From Verrucomicrobiales bacterium (GTDB taxonomy: Bacteria > Verrucomicrobiota > Verrucomicrobiia > Limisphaerales > J093), in assembly GCA_015075445.1 (NCBI GenBank), contig JABTUJ010000039.1, forward strand, positions 1 through 64,000: a DNA stretch of 64,000 nt, given 5' to 3'. The position numbers and the translations under genes are program-made. Below, piece by piece: positions 9,251 to 18,395 of the stretch. Position 1 is the stretch's first letter. The number at the start of each line of letters is the position of its first letter. Under the pieces are notes generated by a model. It made no database searches and was not told where the DNA came from. It saw only the letters and a list, made by a program, of their open reading frames with translations.

Positions 9251-12200
9251 ATGGTCAGGTGGCTCTTACTCAGCACGGTCCTCTGCACCGTCTCCGGACA
9301 GGGCGAACCCGCGACGCGCTCGGTGCCCTGGGACCTCGGTACCCTGGACGCCGCGCCAAAATGGACCTTCCTCGAACGCCCCAAGCTCGAAGGCGTCCGC
9401 GCACTCACGTTCGAAGGTGTGCCTTACCGCGGCAAGCCCACCCGCGTTTTCGCCTGGCTGGGCCTGCCAACCGTGTCGCCCGGCGAGAAGGTCCCGGCCA
9501 TGGTGCTGGTCCATGGCGGAGGCGGAACGGCTTTCGAGGAGTGGGTCCGGCTGTGGCTCGGTCGCGGCTACGCCGCCATCGCTATGGACACCTGCGGCCA
9601 GATTCCCGCGGGCCATTACGGCCGCTGGTTCCGCGATGAGCAGGGAGGCCCGCCGGGCTGGGGCGGCTTCGACCAACTGGACCAGCCGCGCACGGACCAG
9701 TGGACCTATCATGCGGTGGCCGACATCATCCTGGCCCATTCGCTGATCCGTTCGCTGCCCGAAGTCGATCCCGAACGAACCGGCGTCACAGGCATTTCCT
9801 GGGGCGGCTACCTCACCTGCATCGTCGCGGGCGTGGATCCCCGCTTCAAACTGGCCGTCCCGGTGTACGGCTGCGGCTTCTATCCGGACACCGTGTTCGC
9901 GAACAACCTGGACAAGCTCGAACCGTCCGCCGCCGCCCGCTGGCTCGAGAGCTGGGATCCTTCCGTGTACTTGCCGGAGGCCGCGATGCCGATTCTCTGG
10001 GTGAACGGCAGCAACGATTTCGCGTATCCCCTCGGCGCCATGCAACGCTCGTATCGCCTGCCGTTGGGTCCGCGCACGCTGTGCATCCGCCTCCGCATGC
10101 CCCACGGCCACGGGGGTGCCGGCGAGAACCCCGAGGAGATTCGCATCTTCACCGACAGCGTGCTCAAAGGCGGAAAACCCCTGGCCCGCATCACTGGGTC
10201 AGGACGCGAAGGCGCCTCGGCCTGGGCCAGCTATGTGTCACCCGTCCCGGTCGCCCGCGCCGAACTGAACATCACGCGGGACACCGGGCGCTGGCAGGAT
10301 CGCCGCTGGGAAGCCCTGCCGGCCACCCTCGCCGACGGCCGGATGAGCGCCCCGCTCCCCGAGAACACGCGGGTGTACTACTTCAACCTGTTCGATGAAC
10401 GCGACTGCGTGGTGAGCACCGAACATGAGGTCGTCGCTACCGACTCCGCCCCCGCCCTGGTCTTCCACGTGGCCGCCGACGGTGACGACGCACACCCGGG
10501 GACCGAAGCCCAACCGTTCCGAACCCTCGAGCGTGCGCGCGATGCGATCCGGGCCGTGAAGCAACGCGACGCCCTCCCCGCCGGTGGCGTCGAGGTTCAA
10601 ATCCACCCCGGCGAGTATCGCGTCACCCAGACGTTCCGCTTGGGCGCCGAAGACTCCGGCACAGCCGCAGCGCCGGTGACCTACCGCGCCGTCGAGGGCG
10701 GGGCCCCGCGGTTCACCGGCGGGGTCCGCTTGTCCTCGTTCGCGGTCGTCGAGGACGCCGTCGTGCTTGCGCGCCTTCCCGAGTCTGCGCGGGGGCACGT
10801 CTGGTCGACCGACTTGGCCAAGGCCGGCGTGACGGAGGTGATTCCCTTCGCGCTGGGCGGGTTTGCCAGTGGGCGCGGTTTCCGGACGCACCCGGCCATG
10901 GAGCTGTATGTGAACGGCGAAGCCATGACGCTCGCCCGCTGGCCCAATGAAGGGTTCGTGAAGACAGGCGAGGTGCCCGGACCGTTGACCCTGACGGCGT
11001 GGGACCGTCGGCCGGGAGCGCCGGAAGGACGGTTCCGGTTTGACGGGGATCGTCCCGCGCGATGGGTCGAGGAGCCGGACGCCTGGCTGTACGGGTACTG
11101 GTTTTGGGATTGGGCCGATTCCTACGAAAAGATCGAGCGGATTGATCTGGACCGGCGCGAGATTGTGCTGGCGAAGCCCTGGCATGGGTACGGCTACCGG
11201 CAGGGTCAGCGTTACCACGCCGTGAACCTGCTCAGCGAACTCGACGCACCCGGCGAATGGTACCTGGACCGGCAGCGCCAGCGGGTGTTTTTGTTTCCGC
11301 CCGGCGATCTCAGCGAAGCCGTCGTGGAACTGTCGGTGGCGGGCTTTCCCTTCGTCCGGGTCGAGGGTGCCGCGCACGTCCGGTTCCAGGGGTTGGTCTG
11401 GGAATGCGGCGCCGCCGACGGCATCCACATCATCGGAGGTGAATCTGTGAGTCTGGAGGGCTGCACCGTTCGCAAGATGGCCGGGACCGGCGTCGAGATC
11501 CGCGGTGGCCAGCGGCATGCCGTCCAGTCGTGCGACATCTCCAACCTCGGCCGCGGCGGCATCGCCATGGCTGGTGGTGATCGCCGGACGCTGACCCCCG
11601 GCGCGCATCGGGTGGAGAACTGCCACATCCACCACCTGTCCCGGATCGATCACACCTACACCCCCGGCGTGTGGCTGGATGGCGTGGGCAACCGGATCCG
11701 CCATAATCTCATCCATCACGTGGCCAGCAGCGCGATGCGGATCGAGGGCAACGATCATCTCATCGAGTTCAACGAAGCCCACCGGGTCGTGCTCGAATCC
11801 GACGATCAGGGGGCCGTGGACATGTTCGGCAACGCCACTTACCGGGGCAATGTCTACCGCTACAACTACTGGCATCACCTCGGGAACTGGGACCGGAAGG
11901 GTGACGAAGCCCACCCGATGCGCGCCGGCATCCGCCTGGACGACGCCATCTGCGGCGTACTGGTTTACGGCAACGTCTTCCAGCGTTGCGCGACCGGCGG
12001 CACCCACTTCGGAGGCGTCCAGATCCACGGCGGCAAGGAGAACGTCATCGCGGCGAATCTCTTCGTCGACAACGCCGCGGCGGTGAGCTTCACGCCCTGG
12101 GGCGAAAAGCGTTGGCGCGAGTTCGTGGCCAAGGCACTCGACGCCCCGGCCGTGGACCGCGAGCTCTACCTCGCGCGGTACCCCGCCCTGGCGCAGTTGG

Positions 12201-12493
12201 CCGAAGGACACGACGTCAACGCCATCCAGGGCAACGTGGCGCTGCGCTGCGGTCCGCTCTTCCTGCGCGCCCCCGCCGGCACCGAAGCCCGGCACAACCG
12301 CGAATACCCGCAGGGCGCGGAGCTCCCGGAAGGCCCCGACGGACGGCTGGTCTGGTCGGCGGACGCGGCGGAGCGCTTGGGCGTGGCCCACATTCCGTTC
12401 CTGGAGATCGGCCTCTACGCCGACGCGTGGAGGGGGAGGGTTGTCAGCGAGCGGTTGCGGGTGCAGAGTGGGGGCGAGTGGTCGTCCCGGTGA
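9251..12493 (+). CDS. Secreted esterase-like alpha/beta hydrolase fused to parallel beta-helix
   Basis: A 1080-residue two-part protein. After a signal peptide (MVRWLLLSTVLCTVSGQ) comes an alpha/beta hydrolase of the acetyl-xylan-esterase/dipeptidyl-peptidase style: nucleophile elbow GISWGG, later WVNGSNDFAYP with the likely acid, and MPHGHGG with the likely catalytic His. From about residue 405 a DUF1565-type start (FHVAADGDDAHPGTEAQPF) leads into a right-handed beta helix with many N/H-rich turns. This pairing suggests a carbohydrate-active enzyme, deacetylating and cleaving or binding a polysaccharide; the substrate is not evident. The ATG at 9251 is chosen because it begins the signal peptide. 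The frame is open to 9059, but that extension reads through the palindrome. Confidence 0.8.
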   Translation: MVRWLLLSTVLCTVSGQGEPATRSVPWDLGTLDAAPKWTFLERPKLEGVRALTFEGVPYRGKPTRVFAWLGLPTVSPGEKVPAMVLVHGGGGTAFEEWVRLWLGRGYAAIAMDTCGQIPAGHYGRWFRDEQGGPPGWGGFDQLDQPRTDQWTYHAVADIILAHSLIRSLPEVDPERTGVTGISWGGYLTCIVAGVDPRFKLAVPVYGCGFYPDTVFANNLDKLEPSAAARWLESWDPSVYLPEAAMPILWVNGSNDFAYPLGAMQRSYRLPLGPRTLCIRLRMPHGHGGAGENPEEIRIFTDSVLKGGKPLARITGSGREGASAWASYVSPVPVARAELNITRDTGRWQDRRWEALPATLADGRMSAPLPENTRVYYFNLFDERDCVVSTEHEVVATDSAPALVFHVAADGDDAHPGTEAQPFRTLERARDAIRAVKQRDALPAGGVEVQIHPGEYRVTQTFRLGAEDSGTAAAPVTYRAVEGGAPRFTGGVRLSSFAVVEDAVVLARLPESARGHVWSTDLAKAGVTEVIPFALGGFASGRGFRTHPAMELYVNGEAMTLARWPNEGFVKTGEVPGPLTLTAWDRRPGAPEGRFRFDGDRPARWVEEPDAWLYGYWFWDWADSYEKIERIDLDRREIVLAKPWHGYGYRQGQRYHAVNLLSELDAPGEWYLDRQRQRVFLFPPGDLSEAVVELSVAGFPFVRVEGAAHVRFQGLVWECGAADGIHIIGGESVSLEGCTVRKMAGTGVEIRGGQRHAVQSCDISNLGRGGIAMAGGDRRTLTPGAHRVENCHIHHLSRIDHTYTPGVWLDGVGNRIRHNLIHHVASSAMRIEGNDHLIEFNEAHRVVLESDDQGAVDMFGNATYRGNVYRYNYWHHLGNWDRKGDEAHPMRAGIRLDDAICGVLVYGNVFQRCATGGTHFGGVQIHGGKENVIAANLFVDNAAAVSFTPWGEKRWREFVAKALDAPAVDRELYLARYPALAQLAEGHDVNAIQGNVALRCGPLFLRAPAGTEARHNREYPQGAELPEGPDGRLVWSADAAERLGVAHIPFLEIGLYADAWRGRVVSERLRVQSGGEWSSR

Positions 12494-12538
12494 AGCTGGC
12501 CGCCGCGGCCGCGCGTCGCCGGAGCCCCTGTCGAAGCC

Positions 12539-13099
12539 ATGTCAAAGGCACATCCATCGCTCAAGGGCCAGTTGCTCCTGGACGGAGGCAACCTGCGCGG
12601 CTCGTGGTTTCACCGGACGGTGGTCCTCATCTGTCAGCACGATGCCGACGGCGCGTTCGGCCTGGTGCTCAACCGCGACAGTGGCAAGACGGTGGGCGAC
12701 GCGCTGGTGGCTGACCTGCCCGCCCAACTCAAGGAACTCAAGCTGTACGTCGGCGGCCCGGTGCAACCCACTGCCATGAGCTTCCTCCACACCGACGATT
12801 ATCTCCCCGACGGCAACGTCATGGCCAACCTGAGCCTGAGCCACGCCCTCGATGAACTCGTCGAACTGGGCGATTCCTATTCCCCCACCCAGAAGATCCG
12901 GCTCTTCGCCGGCTACGCCGGCTGGAGCCCCGGCCAGTTGGACGACGAGATGGAGCGGAAGGCGTGGCTCACCCACCCCGCCTCGCTGGCCTTGATCTTC
13001 GACACCGATCCCGCCCAGCTCTGGCGCCGCATCCTGCAGCGCAAGGGACCGACCTATACCCTGCTGGCGGATTCGCCCGAGGACCCGTCGGTCAACTGA
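12539..13099 (+). CDS. YqgE/AlgH family protein (UPF0301)
   Basis: A 186-residue protein matching the YqgE/AlgH (DUF179) family over its whole length: G(Q)LLLDGGNLRGSWFHRTVVLI near the N-terminus, FGLVLNR, LYVGGPV, and LFAGYAGWSPGQLDDE. The family is cytoplasmic and widespread; its biochemical function is still unclear, with links to alginate regulation in some bacteria. It starts 45 bases after the esterase gene and may be co-transcribed. Its 3' end overlaps the convergent pdxA gene by about 46 bases. Confidence 0.9.
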   Translation: MSKAHPSLKGQLLLDGGNLRGSWFHRTVVLICQHDADGAFGLVLNRDSGKTVGDALVADLPAQLKELKLYVGGPVQPTAMSFLHTDDYLPDGNVMANLSLSHALDELVELGDSYSPTQKIRLFAGYAGWSPGQLDDEMERKAWLTHPASLALIFDTDPAQLWRRILQRKGPTYTLLADSPEDPSVN

Positions 13100-14115
13100 A
13101 CCGCCGCGGAACCCCCGCCAGACCAACGTCGCGCCAGGCGCTCCGCCAACCGCAACGCCGCCTCCATGCTGTCCGGCCGCGCCCGGTCTTGGCCTACAAG
13201 ATCATAGGCGGTGCCGTGGTCGGGGGAGGTGCGCACAAACGGCAGGCCGAGGGTCCAGTTCACCCCCGAGTCGAACGCCAGCAGCTTGAGCGGCCCAAGC
13301 CCCTGATCGTGGTAGAGCGCCACCACCGCATCGTAATCCCCACGCCACGCGAGATGGAAAATCGTGTCCGCGGCAAACGGACCGTGCGCATCGCACCCCT
13401 GCGCCCGAGCGGTGGCGACCGCCGGCGCCACGACCTCGAGTTCCTCCCGGCCCAACCCGCCGCGTTCGCCGGCATGGGGATTGAGTCCGCACACCGCCAC
13501 CCGGGCGCGCGGCAAGTCGAGGAGGCGACAAGCCTCGGCGGCACGTTCGATGGCCAGCAGCACGTTGTCGGCGTTGACCGCGTCGGGAACAGCCCGCAGC
13601 GGAAGGTGGGTGGTCGCCAGCGCGACGCGCAGCCAGCGGCCGCCGGCGTCGTGTCCGAGCAGCATCATGACCGTGCGAGGCGTCTGGGCGAGTTCCGAAA
13701 GAAACTCGGTCTGGCCCACGAACGGCACGCCTGCCTCCCGGATCGCCTGCTTGCTCACCGGGGCGGTGACCAGGGCCTCGAGTTCACCGCGAAGACACAG
13801 CGCGGCGCCCGCGCGCAGCCAGTCCACCGCCGCCAACGCCGCCGGGGCGGCACCAGCCGTGAGTTGGGAAGGCAGTGGGGTACTTCGCGGATCCAGGAAG
13901 CTCAGCCGTCCCTGCGTCGCTGGCCCGCGGTCGGGGTCGAGAGGAACGCGAAGCCGGCGGTTCGCGCGTTCGAGCCATCCGGCGTCCCCCAGCACCAGGT
14001 ACCGCGGCGGGTCCTCCGTCGCAGGTTCGGCGAGGAGCCGCGCCAGGGCTTTCAGCGTGACCTCGGGTCCGACCCCGGTGACGTCGCCGAGGGAGATCCC
14101 GATTCGCGGGCGCAT
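13054..14115 (-). CDS. pdxA: 4-hydroxythreonine-4-phosphate dehydrogenase PdxA
   Basis: NAD-dependent oxidative decarboxylation step of the DXP-dependent pyridoxal phosphate pathway, in the cytoplasm. The 353-residue product carries the family's signatures: GISLGDVTGVGPEV at the N-terminus, the cofactor/metal region NPHAGE, HGPFAADTIF, ALYHDQGLGPLK with metal-binding His, and NWTLGLPFVRTSPDHGTAYD. Length is normal. It lies 42 bases downstream of a surA-like gene on the same strand; surA-pdxA adjacency is also known from gammaproteobacteria. The C-terminal tail (SGGGSAAVQLTDGS) is slightly extended and overlaps the convergent yqgE gene. Confidence 0.93.
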   Translation of the reverse strand: MRPRIGISLGDVTGVGPEVTLKALARLLAEPATEDPPRYLVLGDAGWLERANRRLRVPLDPDRGPATQGRLSFLDPRSTPLPSQLTAGAAPAALAAVDWLRAGAALCLRGELEALVTAPVSKQAIREAGVPFVGQTEFLSELAQTPRTVMMLLGHDAGGRWLRVALATTHLPLRAVPDAVNADNVLLAIERAAEACRLLDLPRARVAVCGLNPHAGERGGLGREELEVVAPAVATARAQGCDAHGPFAADTIFHLAWRGDYDAVVALYHDQGLGPLKLLAFDSGVNWTLGLPFVRTSPDHGTAYDLVGQDRARPDSMEAALRLAERLARRWSGGGSAAVQLTDGSSGESASRV

Positions 14116-14157
14116 GGCAGGGACGCGGGAAGCGGCTGGGCGGGCGGCTGAGGCGCC

Positions 14158-15126
14158 TCAGGTGCGGAAGTAGCGGACGAACGACTTGGCCTTCAGCCGG
14201 TCAATCCATTCCTTGCTGACCCGGGCCTGTTCCTCGGCCTGCAACGTGGCGGCGATTTCCTCCCGCACTTCCGGAAGCGTCTTGACGAAGTTCTTCTTGA
14301 GATCCTCGACCAGCAGAATCCAGTACGAATCCCCGATCGGCACCACGTCGCTGAACTGACCGGGCTGAAGGGCGAACAAGACCTCGGCCAGTTCGGCCCG
14401 CAGTTCGTGCCGCTCCTTTTCGCCGCGAAACCCGCCCTGGGAACGGTACTCGTCCTCCGAATACACGCTGGCCAACTCGCCGAACTCGGTGCCCTCGCGC
14501 AGCTTAACGAGGATCTCGGCGCCCAGCTTCTGCGCGGCCTCGGACGAGCGCTGCGGCGCGCCCCTGAGCGAGATGGCACGGAACCGGACCTGGTCCTTGA
14601 TCTTGAACTTGTCGAGGTTCTGCGCGTAGTACTGCTCGATGCGGTGGGGCGAGATGATGATGTCCGCCCCCAGATGTTTGGCGCGCATGGCGCTGACGAT
14701 GAACTCCTCGCGGATCTGACGCCGGTACACCTCGTACGTCATCCCCTGGCTGTTGAGGGTCTTGGTCATGGCCGCCCGATCTCCGCCGAACCGCTCGCGC
14801 AGCCGCGCCTTGACGCGGTCGTCGATCAAGGTCTCCGGGAGGTTGAACCCGGAACGTTCGAACTCATTGAGGATCAGCTTGCGCTCGATGAGCTGCTCGA
14901 GCCCTTCGCGTTGCGCCTCCTGCAGCCGCTGGCGCAACACCTCCGGTTGGTTGCCGTAGGCGCGCATCAGGGTCTGCACCGCCGGCTCGATGTACTGCAT
15001 CATGTCTTTGTACGTGATGACTTCCCGGTCCACGATGGCCAGGAGTCCATTCACGACCTGCGGTTCCGCCGCCAGCGCGGCACCGGCCAGCCCGAGAGAC
15101 CAACCAATCTGACGAAGACGCTGCAT
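14158..15126 (-). CDS. surA: SurA-like periplasmic peptidyl-prolyl isomerase
   Basis: Exported chaperone/parvulin of 322 residues. Signal peptide MQRLRQIGWSLGLAGAALAA, then a SurA-N-like helical domain that starts with the typical VNGLLAIVDREVITYKDM, followed by one PPIC-type rotamase domain (FRAISLRG... FGELASVYSED... GGFRG... LQPGQFSDVV). It presumably assists folding of outer-membrane proteins, which fits a genome with a secretin and many secreted proteins. Only one parvulin domain is seen, against two in E. coli SurA. It heads an operon with pdxA. Confidence 0.85.
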   Translation of the reverse strand: MQRLRQIGWSLGLAGAALAAEPQVVNGLLAIVDREVITYKDMMQYIEPAVQTLMRAYGNQPEVLRQRLQEAQREGLEQLIERKLILNEFERSGFNLPETLIDDRVKARLRERFGGDRAAMTKTLNSQGMTYEVYRRQIREEFIVSAMRAKHLGADIIISPHRIEQYYAQNLDKFKIKDQVRFRAISLRGAPQRSSEAAQKLGAEILVKLREGTEFGELASVYSEDEYRSQGGFRGEKERHELRAELAEVLFALQPGQFSDVVPIGDSYWILLVEDLKKNFVKTLPEVREEIAATLQAEEQARVSKEWIDRLKAKSFVRYFRT

Positions 15127-15197
15127 GACAGCGCGAAATTATGGCGGGGGCCTCGCACCGGTCAAGTGATGCGCAACTGCGAGGTACGATTGCCCGC

Positions 15198-16889
15198 TTA
15201 CCCTGCCTCGGCCCGGAGCGGCACCACTACCCGCAACGCCCCCCGCTGAATCCGGAAGTCCGCCGGGAGCCACCCGACATTGTCCCCGTCCACTTCAACC
15301 GGCATCGATGCTGAGCTGCGCAACTCAACGCGTTCGCCTCGCAGCGTCACCGTGCCGCAGCCGCTTAGCGGTCGGCCACGCCACCACGCCAGCCCGAAAC
15401 GACAGAGCGCGAGCAGCGTCACCCGGGGAAACACCCGCACTTCGAGCAGCCCATCCCGCGCATCTGCCCCGGGAAAAACGGTGACCGCGCCGCCATACAG
15501 CCGACCGTTGCCAATCAGGGCCAACTCGCCGCGCGCGGTCCTTCCGCCCGCTGCTACCTCGACCTCGGGCTGCGGACCGCGCGCCGCCTGCCAGACCGCG
15601 GCGACGTAAGCCAGCGGGCCAACGCGCTGTTTCCACTGCCAGTTGACGGCAGCGATCGCGCGCGAATCCAGACCGCAGCCGGCCAGTTGCACGAAACACC
15701 GCTGCTTCCGCTGCTCCCCGTCGGTCAGTTCGACCGCCGGAAGGTCCAGCCGGGTCTCGGTGCCGGAGCGGAGCAGACCCCACGCCTCCTCGAGGCGGTG
15801 CGGGATCCCCAACTCGCGCGCAAACACGTTGATGGTGCCCAGTGGAATCACCCCCAACCGCACAGCGTCCGTCGCGCCAGGGACGCTGGCCAGCCCATCC
15901 ACGACTTCACTCACCGTGCCGTCCCCGCCCGCGGCAACAATCGTGTCGCATCCGCGCCGACAGGCTTCGGCCGCGAGTGCCCCCGCCCGCCCCGGCCCCG
16001 GCGTGGGCAGCAGTTCCGCCCCGGACGCCAGCCCCGCAGCTGGCCAGGAAGCGGCGCAGCGCGGTTGCCGCGCGCCGTGGGATTGAAAATGACGGCGGCG
16101 CATGTTCTTCTGCCGGGCGCGCCGATGAACCTTGTGGATCGCCGCCTGATCCGTGCACTTGATCACCAGTTCGTCCACGCAGACGTGGGGCGGGCGGGAG
16201 GCCACCCACACGATGGCCTCGGCCACGTCTTCCGCCTTCAACGGAACCACCCCCTGATACACCTGGGCCGCGCGGGTGGCGTCCCCCTTGAAGCGGACCA
16301 GGGAAAACTCGGTCTCGGCCAGGCCCGGATCCACGGTCGCTACACGCACGCCCGTACCGCACAACTCCAGCCGCAACGCCCGGGTAAGCAGCAGCACGCC
16401 TGCCTTCGCTGCACAATACGCCGCCCCCCCAGCGTAGGGCTCGCGGCCCGCCACGGAACCGACGTTGATGAGCATGCCGCCCGGGGCCTGCCGGAGCAGG
16501 GGCAGAAGCGCGCGGCTCATCCGGAGCGTGCCCAGCACGTTCGTCTGGAACATCGCTTCCCAGTCGGCATCCGTGGCCTGTTCGACCGGGTCGATCCCGT
16601 GCGCCCCGCCTGCGTTGTTCACCAGCACATCCACCCGCGGCGCCACCGACCGCACCCAGGCAGCAAAGGCCGTCACACTCTCCGTCTGCGTGACATCAAG
16701 CGGGTGATCAAGGGCATGGGTCGATCCCGCCCGGCGCGCCTCCGCCGTGACCTGCGCCAACCGGTCCGCCCGCCGCGCTCCCAACAGGACATTGGCTCCC
16801 GCCGCGCCAAACGCCCGGGCCGTGGCCGCACCGAATCCGGCCGACGCACCCGTGATGACCACCCATTGACCCGCGAGGGACGAAGCCAT
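15198..16889 (-). CDS. Short-chain dehydrogenase reading into a diacylglycerol kinase-like domain (junction frameshifted)
   Basis: One open frame covers two enzymes. Residues ~1-260 are a YdfG-like short-chain dehydrogenase: VVITGASAGFGAATA (NAD(P) site), NNAGG, YCAAKAG (catalytic Tyr-Lys), and a family-typical end around TDQAAIHKVHRRA. The rest is a YegS/BmrU-type lipid kinase: AAGGDGTVSEVVDG, GVIPLGTINVFAREL, and a C-terminal IGNGRLYGGAVTVFPGADARDGLLEV. The kinase's expected N-terminal motif (VIFNPTARGNRAA) is present on this strand near 16095-16060 but in another frame, and a third frame gives the following RRFLASCGAG. So the 'fusion' looks like two neighbouring genes joined by small indels, from assembly error or decay. 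The start at 16889 is the ATG of MASSLAGQWVVITG; an upstream extension to 17027 is open but not family-like. Confidence 0.75.
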   Translation of the reverse strand: MASSLAGQWVVITGASAGFGAATARAFGAAGANVLLGARRADRLAQVTAEARRAGSTHALDHPLDVTQTESVTAFAAWVRSVAPRVDVLVNNAGGAHGIDPVEQATDADWEAMFQTNVLGTLRMSRALLPLLRQAPGGMLINVGSVAGREPYAGGAAYCAAKAGVLLLTRALRLELCGTGVRVATVDPGLAETEFSLVRFKGDATRAAQVYQGVVPLKAEDVAEAIVWVASRPPHVCVDELVIKCTDQAAIHKVHRRARQKNMRRRHFQSHGARQPRCAASWPAAGLASGAELLPTPGPGRAGALAAEACRRGCDTIVAAGGDGTVSEVVDGLASVPGATDAVRLGVIPLGTINVFARELGIPHRLEEAWGLLRSGTETRLDLPAVELTDGEQRKQRCFVQLAGCGLDSRAIAAVNWQWKQRVGPLAYVAAVWQAARGPQPEVEVAAGGRTARGELALIGNGRLYGGAVTVFPGADARDGLLEVRVFPRVTLLALCRFGLAWWRGRPLSGCGTVTLRGERVELRSSASMPVEVDGDNVGWLPADFRIQRGALRVVVPLRAEAG

Positions 16890-17085
16890 GCGAAGAAGAA
16901 ACCAAGGCCCCCCGGCACTGGCAAGAGTCAACCCGGCGCGCCGGCGGCCAGAATCTCCGTGGAGATTCCATCGACCCCGCTCCTGTAGGCCGGGTGCCCT
17001 CACCCGGCGCCCCGTTCCGGTTCCCAACGAGCCTTGCCGCGACCGGCTGGACAGTCGGGATCTTCCGCCTCATCTTGGCCCCGCC

Positions 17086-18159
17086 ATGAATCAACCGTCC
17101 GGTCCGATCCGCACCCCGCGCCGCCGCTTTCTCCAATCGGCCGGCCTGACCGCCCTCACCGGGGCGCTGGCCAGCCGCTCCGCCTGGTTGCCCACCGCCC
17201 GGGCCCAGACCGCCCCCGGGCCGGTCGTCGTCGCCAGCGGCAACGGCCTCCAGGCCGCCGCCAAGGCCATGGAACTGCTCCAGCAGGGACGCGATGCCCT
17301 CGACGCCGTGATCGCCGGGGTGAACCTGGTCGAGGACGATCCGAAGGACAACAGTGTCGGGTACGGCGGTCTGCCCAATGAGGAAGGCGTCGTCGAACTG
17401 GACGCCTCCGTGATGCACGGCCCGACCGGTCGCGGTGGAGCCGTGGCCGCCCTGCGCAACGTCCGCTACGCCTCGCGCGTCGCGCGGCTCGTGATGGAGC
17501 GGACCGACCACGTGCTGCTCGTGGGGGAAGGCGCCCTCAAGTTCGCGAAGGCACATGGCTTCAGGGAGGAGGAACTGCTCACGGATGCCGCGCGGGAAAC
17601 CTGGCTCCGCTGGAAGGAGACCCTCAGCAACCAGGACGACTGGCTTCCCCCGCACACGATCGACACCCTCGACGTGGGCCAGAACGTCAAACAGGCCCTG
17701 CGGCACTACGGCACGATCAACTGCAACGCCCTCGATCAGCAAGGCGGCCTTTCCGGCTGCACCACCACCAGCGGACTCGCATTCAAGATCCCCGGCCGCG
17801 TCGGGGATTCACCGATCCTCGGCGCCGGACTCTGGGTGGACAACGGCGTGGGCGCTGCCGGTTCGACCGGTCGAGGCGAAGCCAACCTGCTCGCCTGCAG
17901 CAGCGTCATGATCGTCGAGTGGATGCGCAGCGGGCAGTCACCCGAAGACGCGTGCCTCTCGGCCTGCAAGCGGATTGCCCAACAGACCAAGATGAAGCGC
18001 CTCCTCGACGAACAGGGCCGGCCCAAGTTCAACGTCAGCTTCTACGCCTTGAACCGCCGCGGCCAGTTCGGCGGCGCGTCCCTCTGGCGGGGGATGCGCT
18101 TCGCCGTCAACACCGGCGAACAGGCAAGCCGCCTGGTCGATGCCGCCTACCTGTACTGA
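17086..18159 (+). CDS. Tat-exported N4-glycosylasparaginase / isoaspartyl peptidase family protein
   Basis: Ntn-hydrolase of 357 residues that likely cleaves the asparagine-sugar bond or beta-aspartyl peptides. A twin-arginine signal (RRRFLQSAGLTALTGALASR) directs Tat export. The self-processing site is at GTINCNALDQQGG, where the Thr after Gly should become the N-terminal nucleophile, followed by the family hallmark KIPGRVGDSPILGAG and GEANL. The usual HDT before the cleavage point is HYGT here. The ATG at 17086 is the start that begins just before the Tat motif. It is divergent from the short-chain dehydrogenase gene, and both promoters must lie within 16890-17085. Confidence 0.87.
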   Translation: MNQPSGPIRTPRRRFLQSAGLTALTGALASRSAWLPTARAQTAPGPVVVASGNGLQAAAKAMELLQQGRDALDAVIAGVNLVEDDPKDNSVGYGGLPNEEGVVELDASVMHGPTGRGGAVAALRNVRYASRVARLVMERTDHVLLVGEGALKFAKAHGFREEELLTDAARETWLRWKETLSNQDDWLPPHTIDTLDVGQNVKQALRHYGTINCNALDQQGGLSGCTTTSGLAFKIPGRVGDSPILGAGLWVDNGVGAAGSTGRGEANLLACSSVMIVEWMRSGQSPEDACLSACKRIAQQTKMKRLLDEQGRPKFNVSFYALNRRGQFGGASLWRGMRFAVNTGEQASRLVDAAYLY

Positions 18160-18298
18160 GACGCGCAGGCCGCTCTTCGTGCCTCGGCGGTGGCGCTCCG
18201 ACGGCCTCCACCGCAGAGCCTCGAAGGTCGCAGAGACGTGGAGCAACCGCTCCTGTCCCCAAGGCCAGCCAACCGTTTCCTCTCGTGAACCGTCCCCT

Positions 18299-18358
18299 CG
18301 TAGCCGCCGACGTGAGGAGGCGGATTCTTTGTTTCGCCTCCTCACGTCGGCGGCTACG
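18299..18358. repeat. Dispersed palindrome, copy 3
   Basis: Third member of the hairpin family, with the most regular arms: CGTAGCCGCCGACGTGAGG continuing into AGGCG, and its full reverse complement, around a short ~12-base loop. It lies in the intergenic region after the asparaginase gene. The loop is shorter than in copies 1 and 2, so the arms rather than the loop are conserved. Confidence 0.88.
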
Positions 18359-18395
18359 GTTCAGGGTCACCAGCCGTTCCCACCTTGACCCGTAG

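Noticed and set aside
10238..12391. 717-codon minus-strand frame opposite the esterase/beta-helix gene
   Set aside because: No motif or start context; the plus strand encodes clear enzyme motifs.
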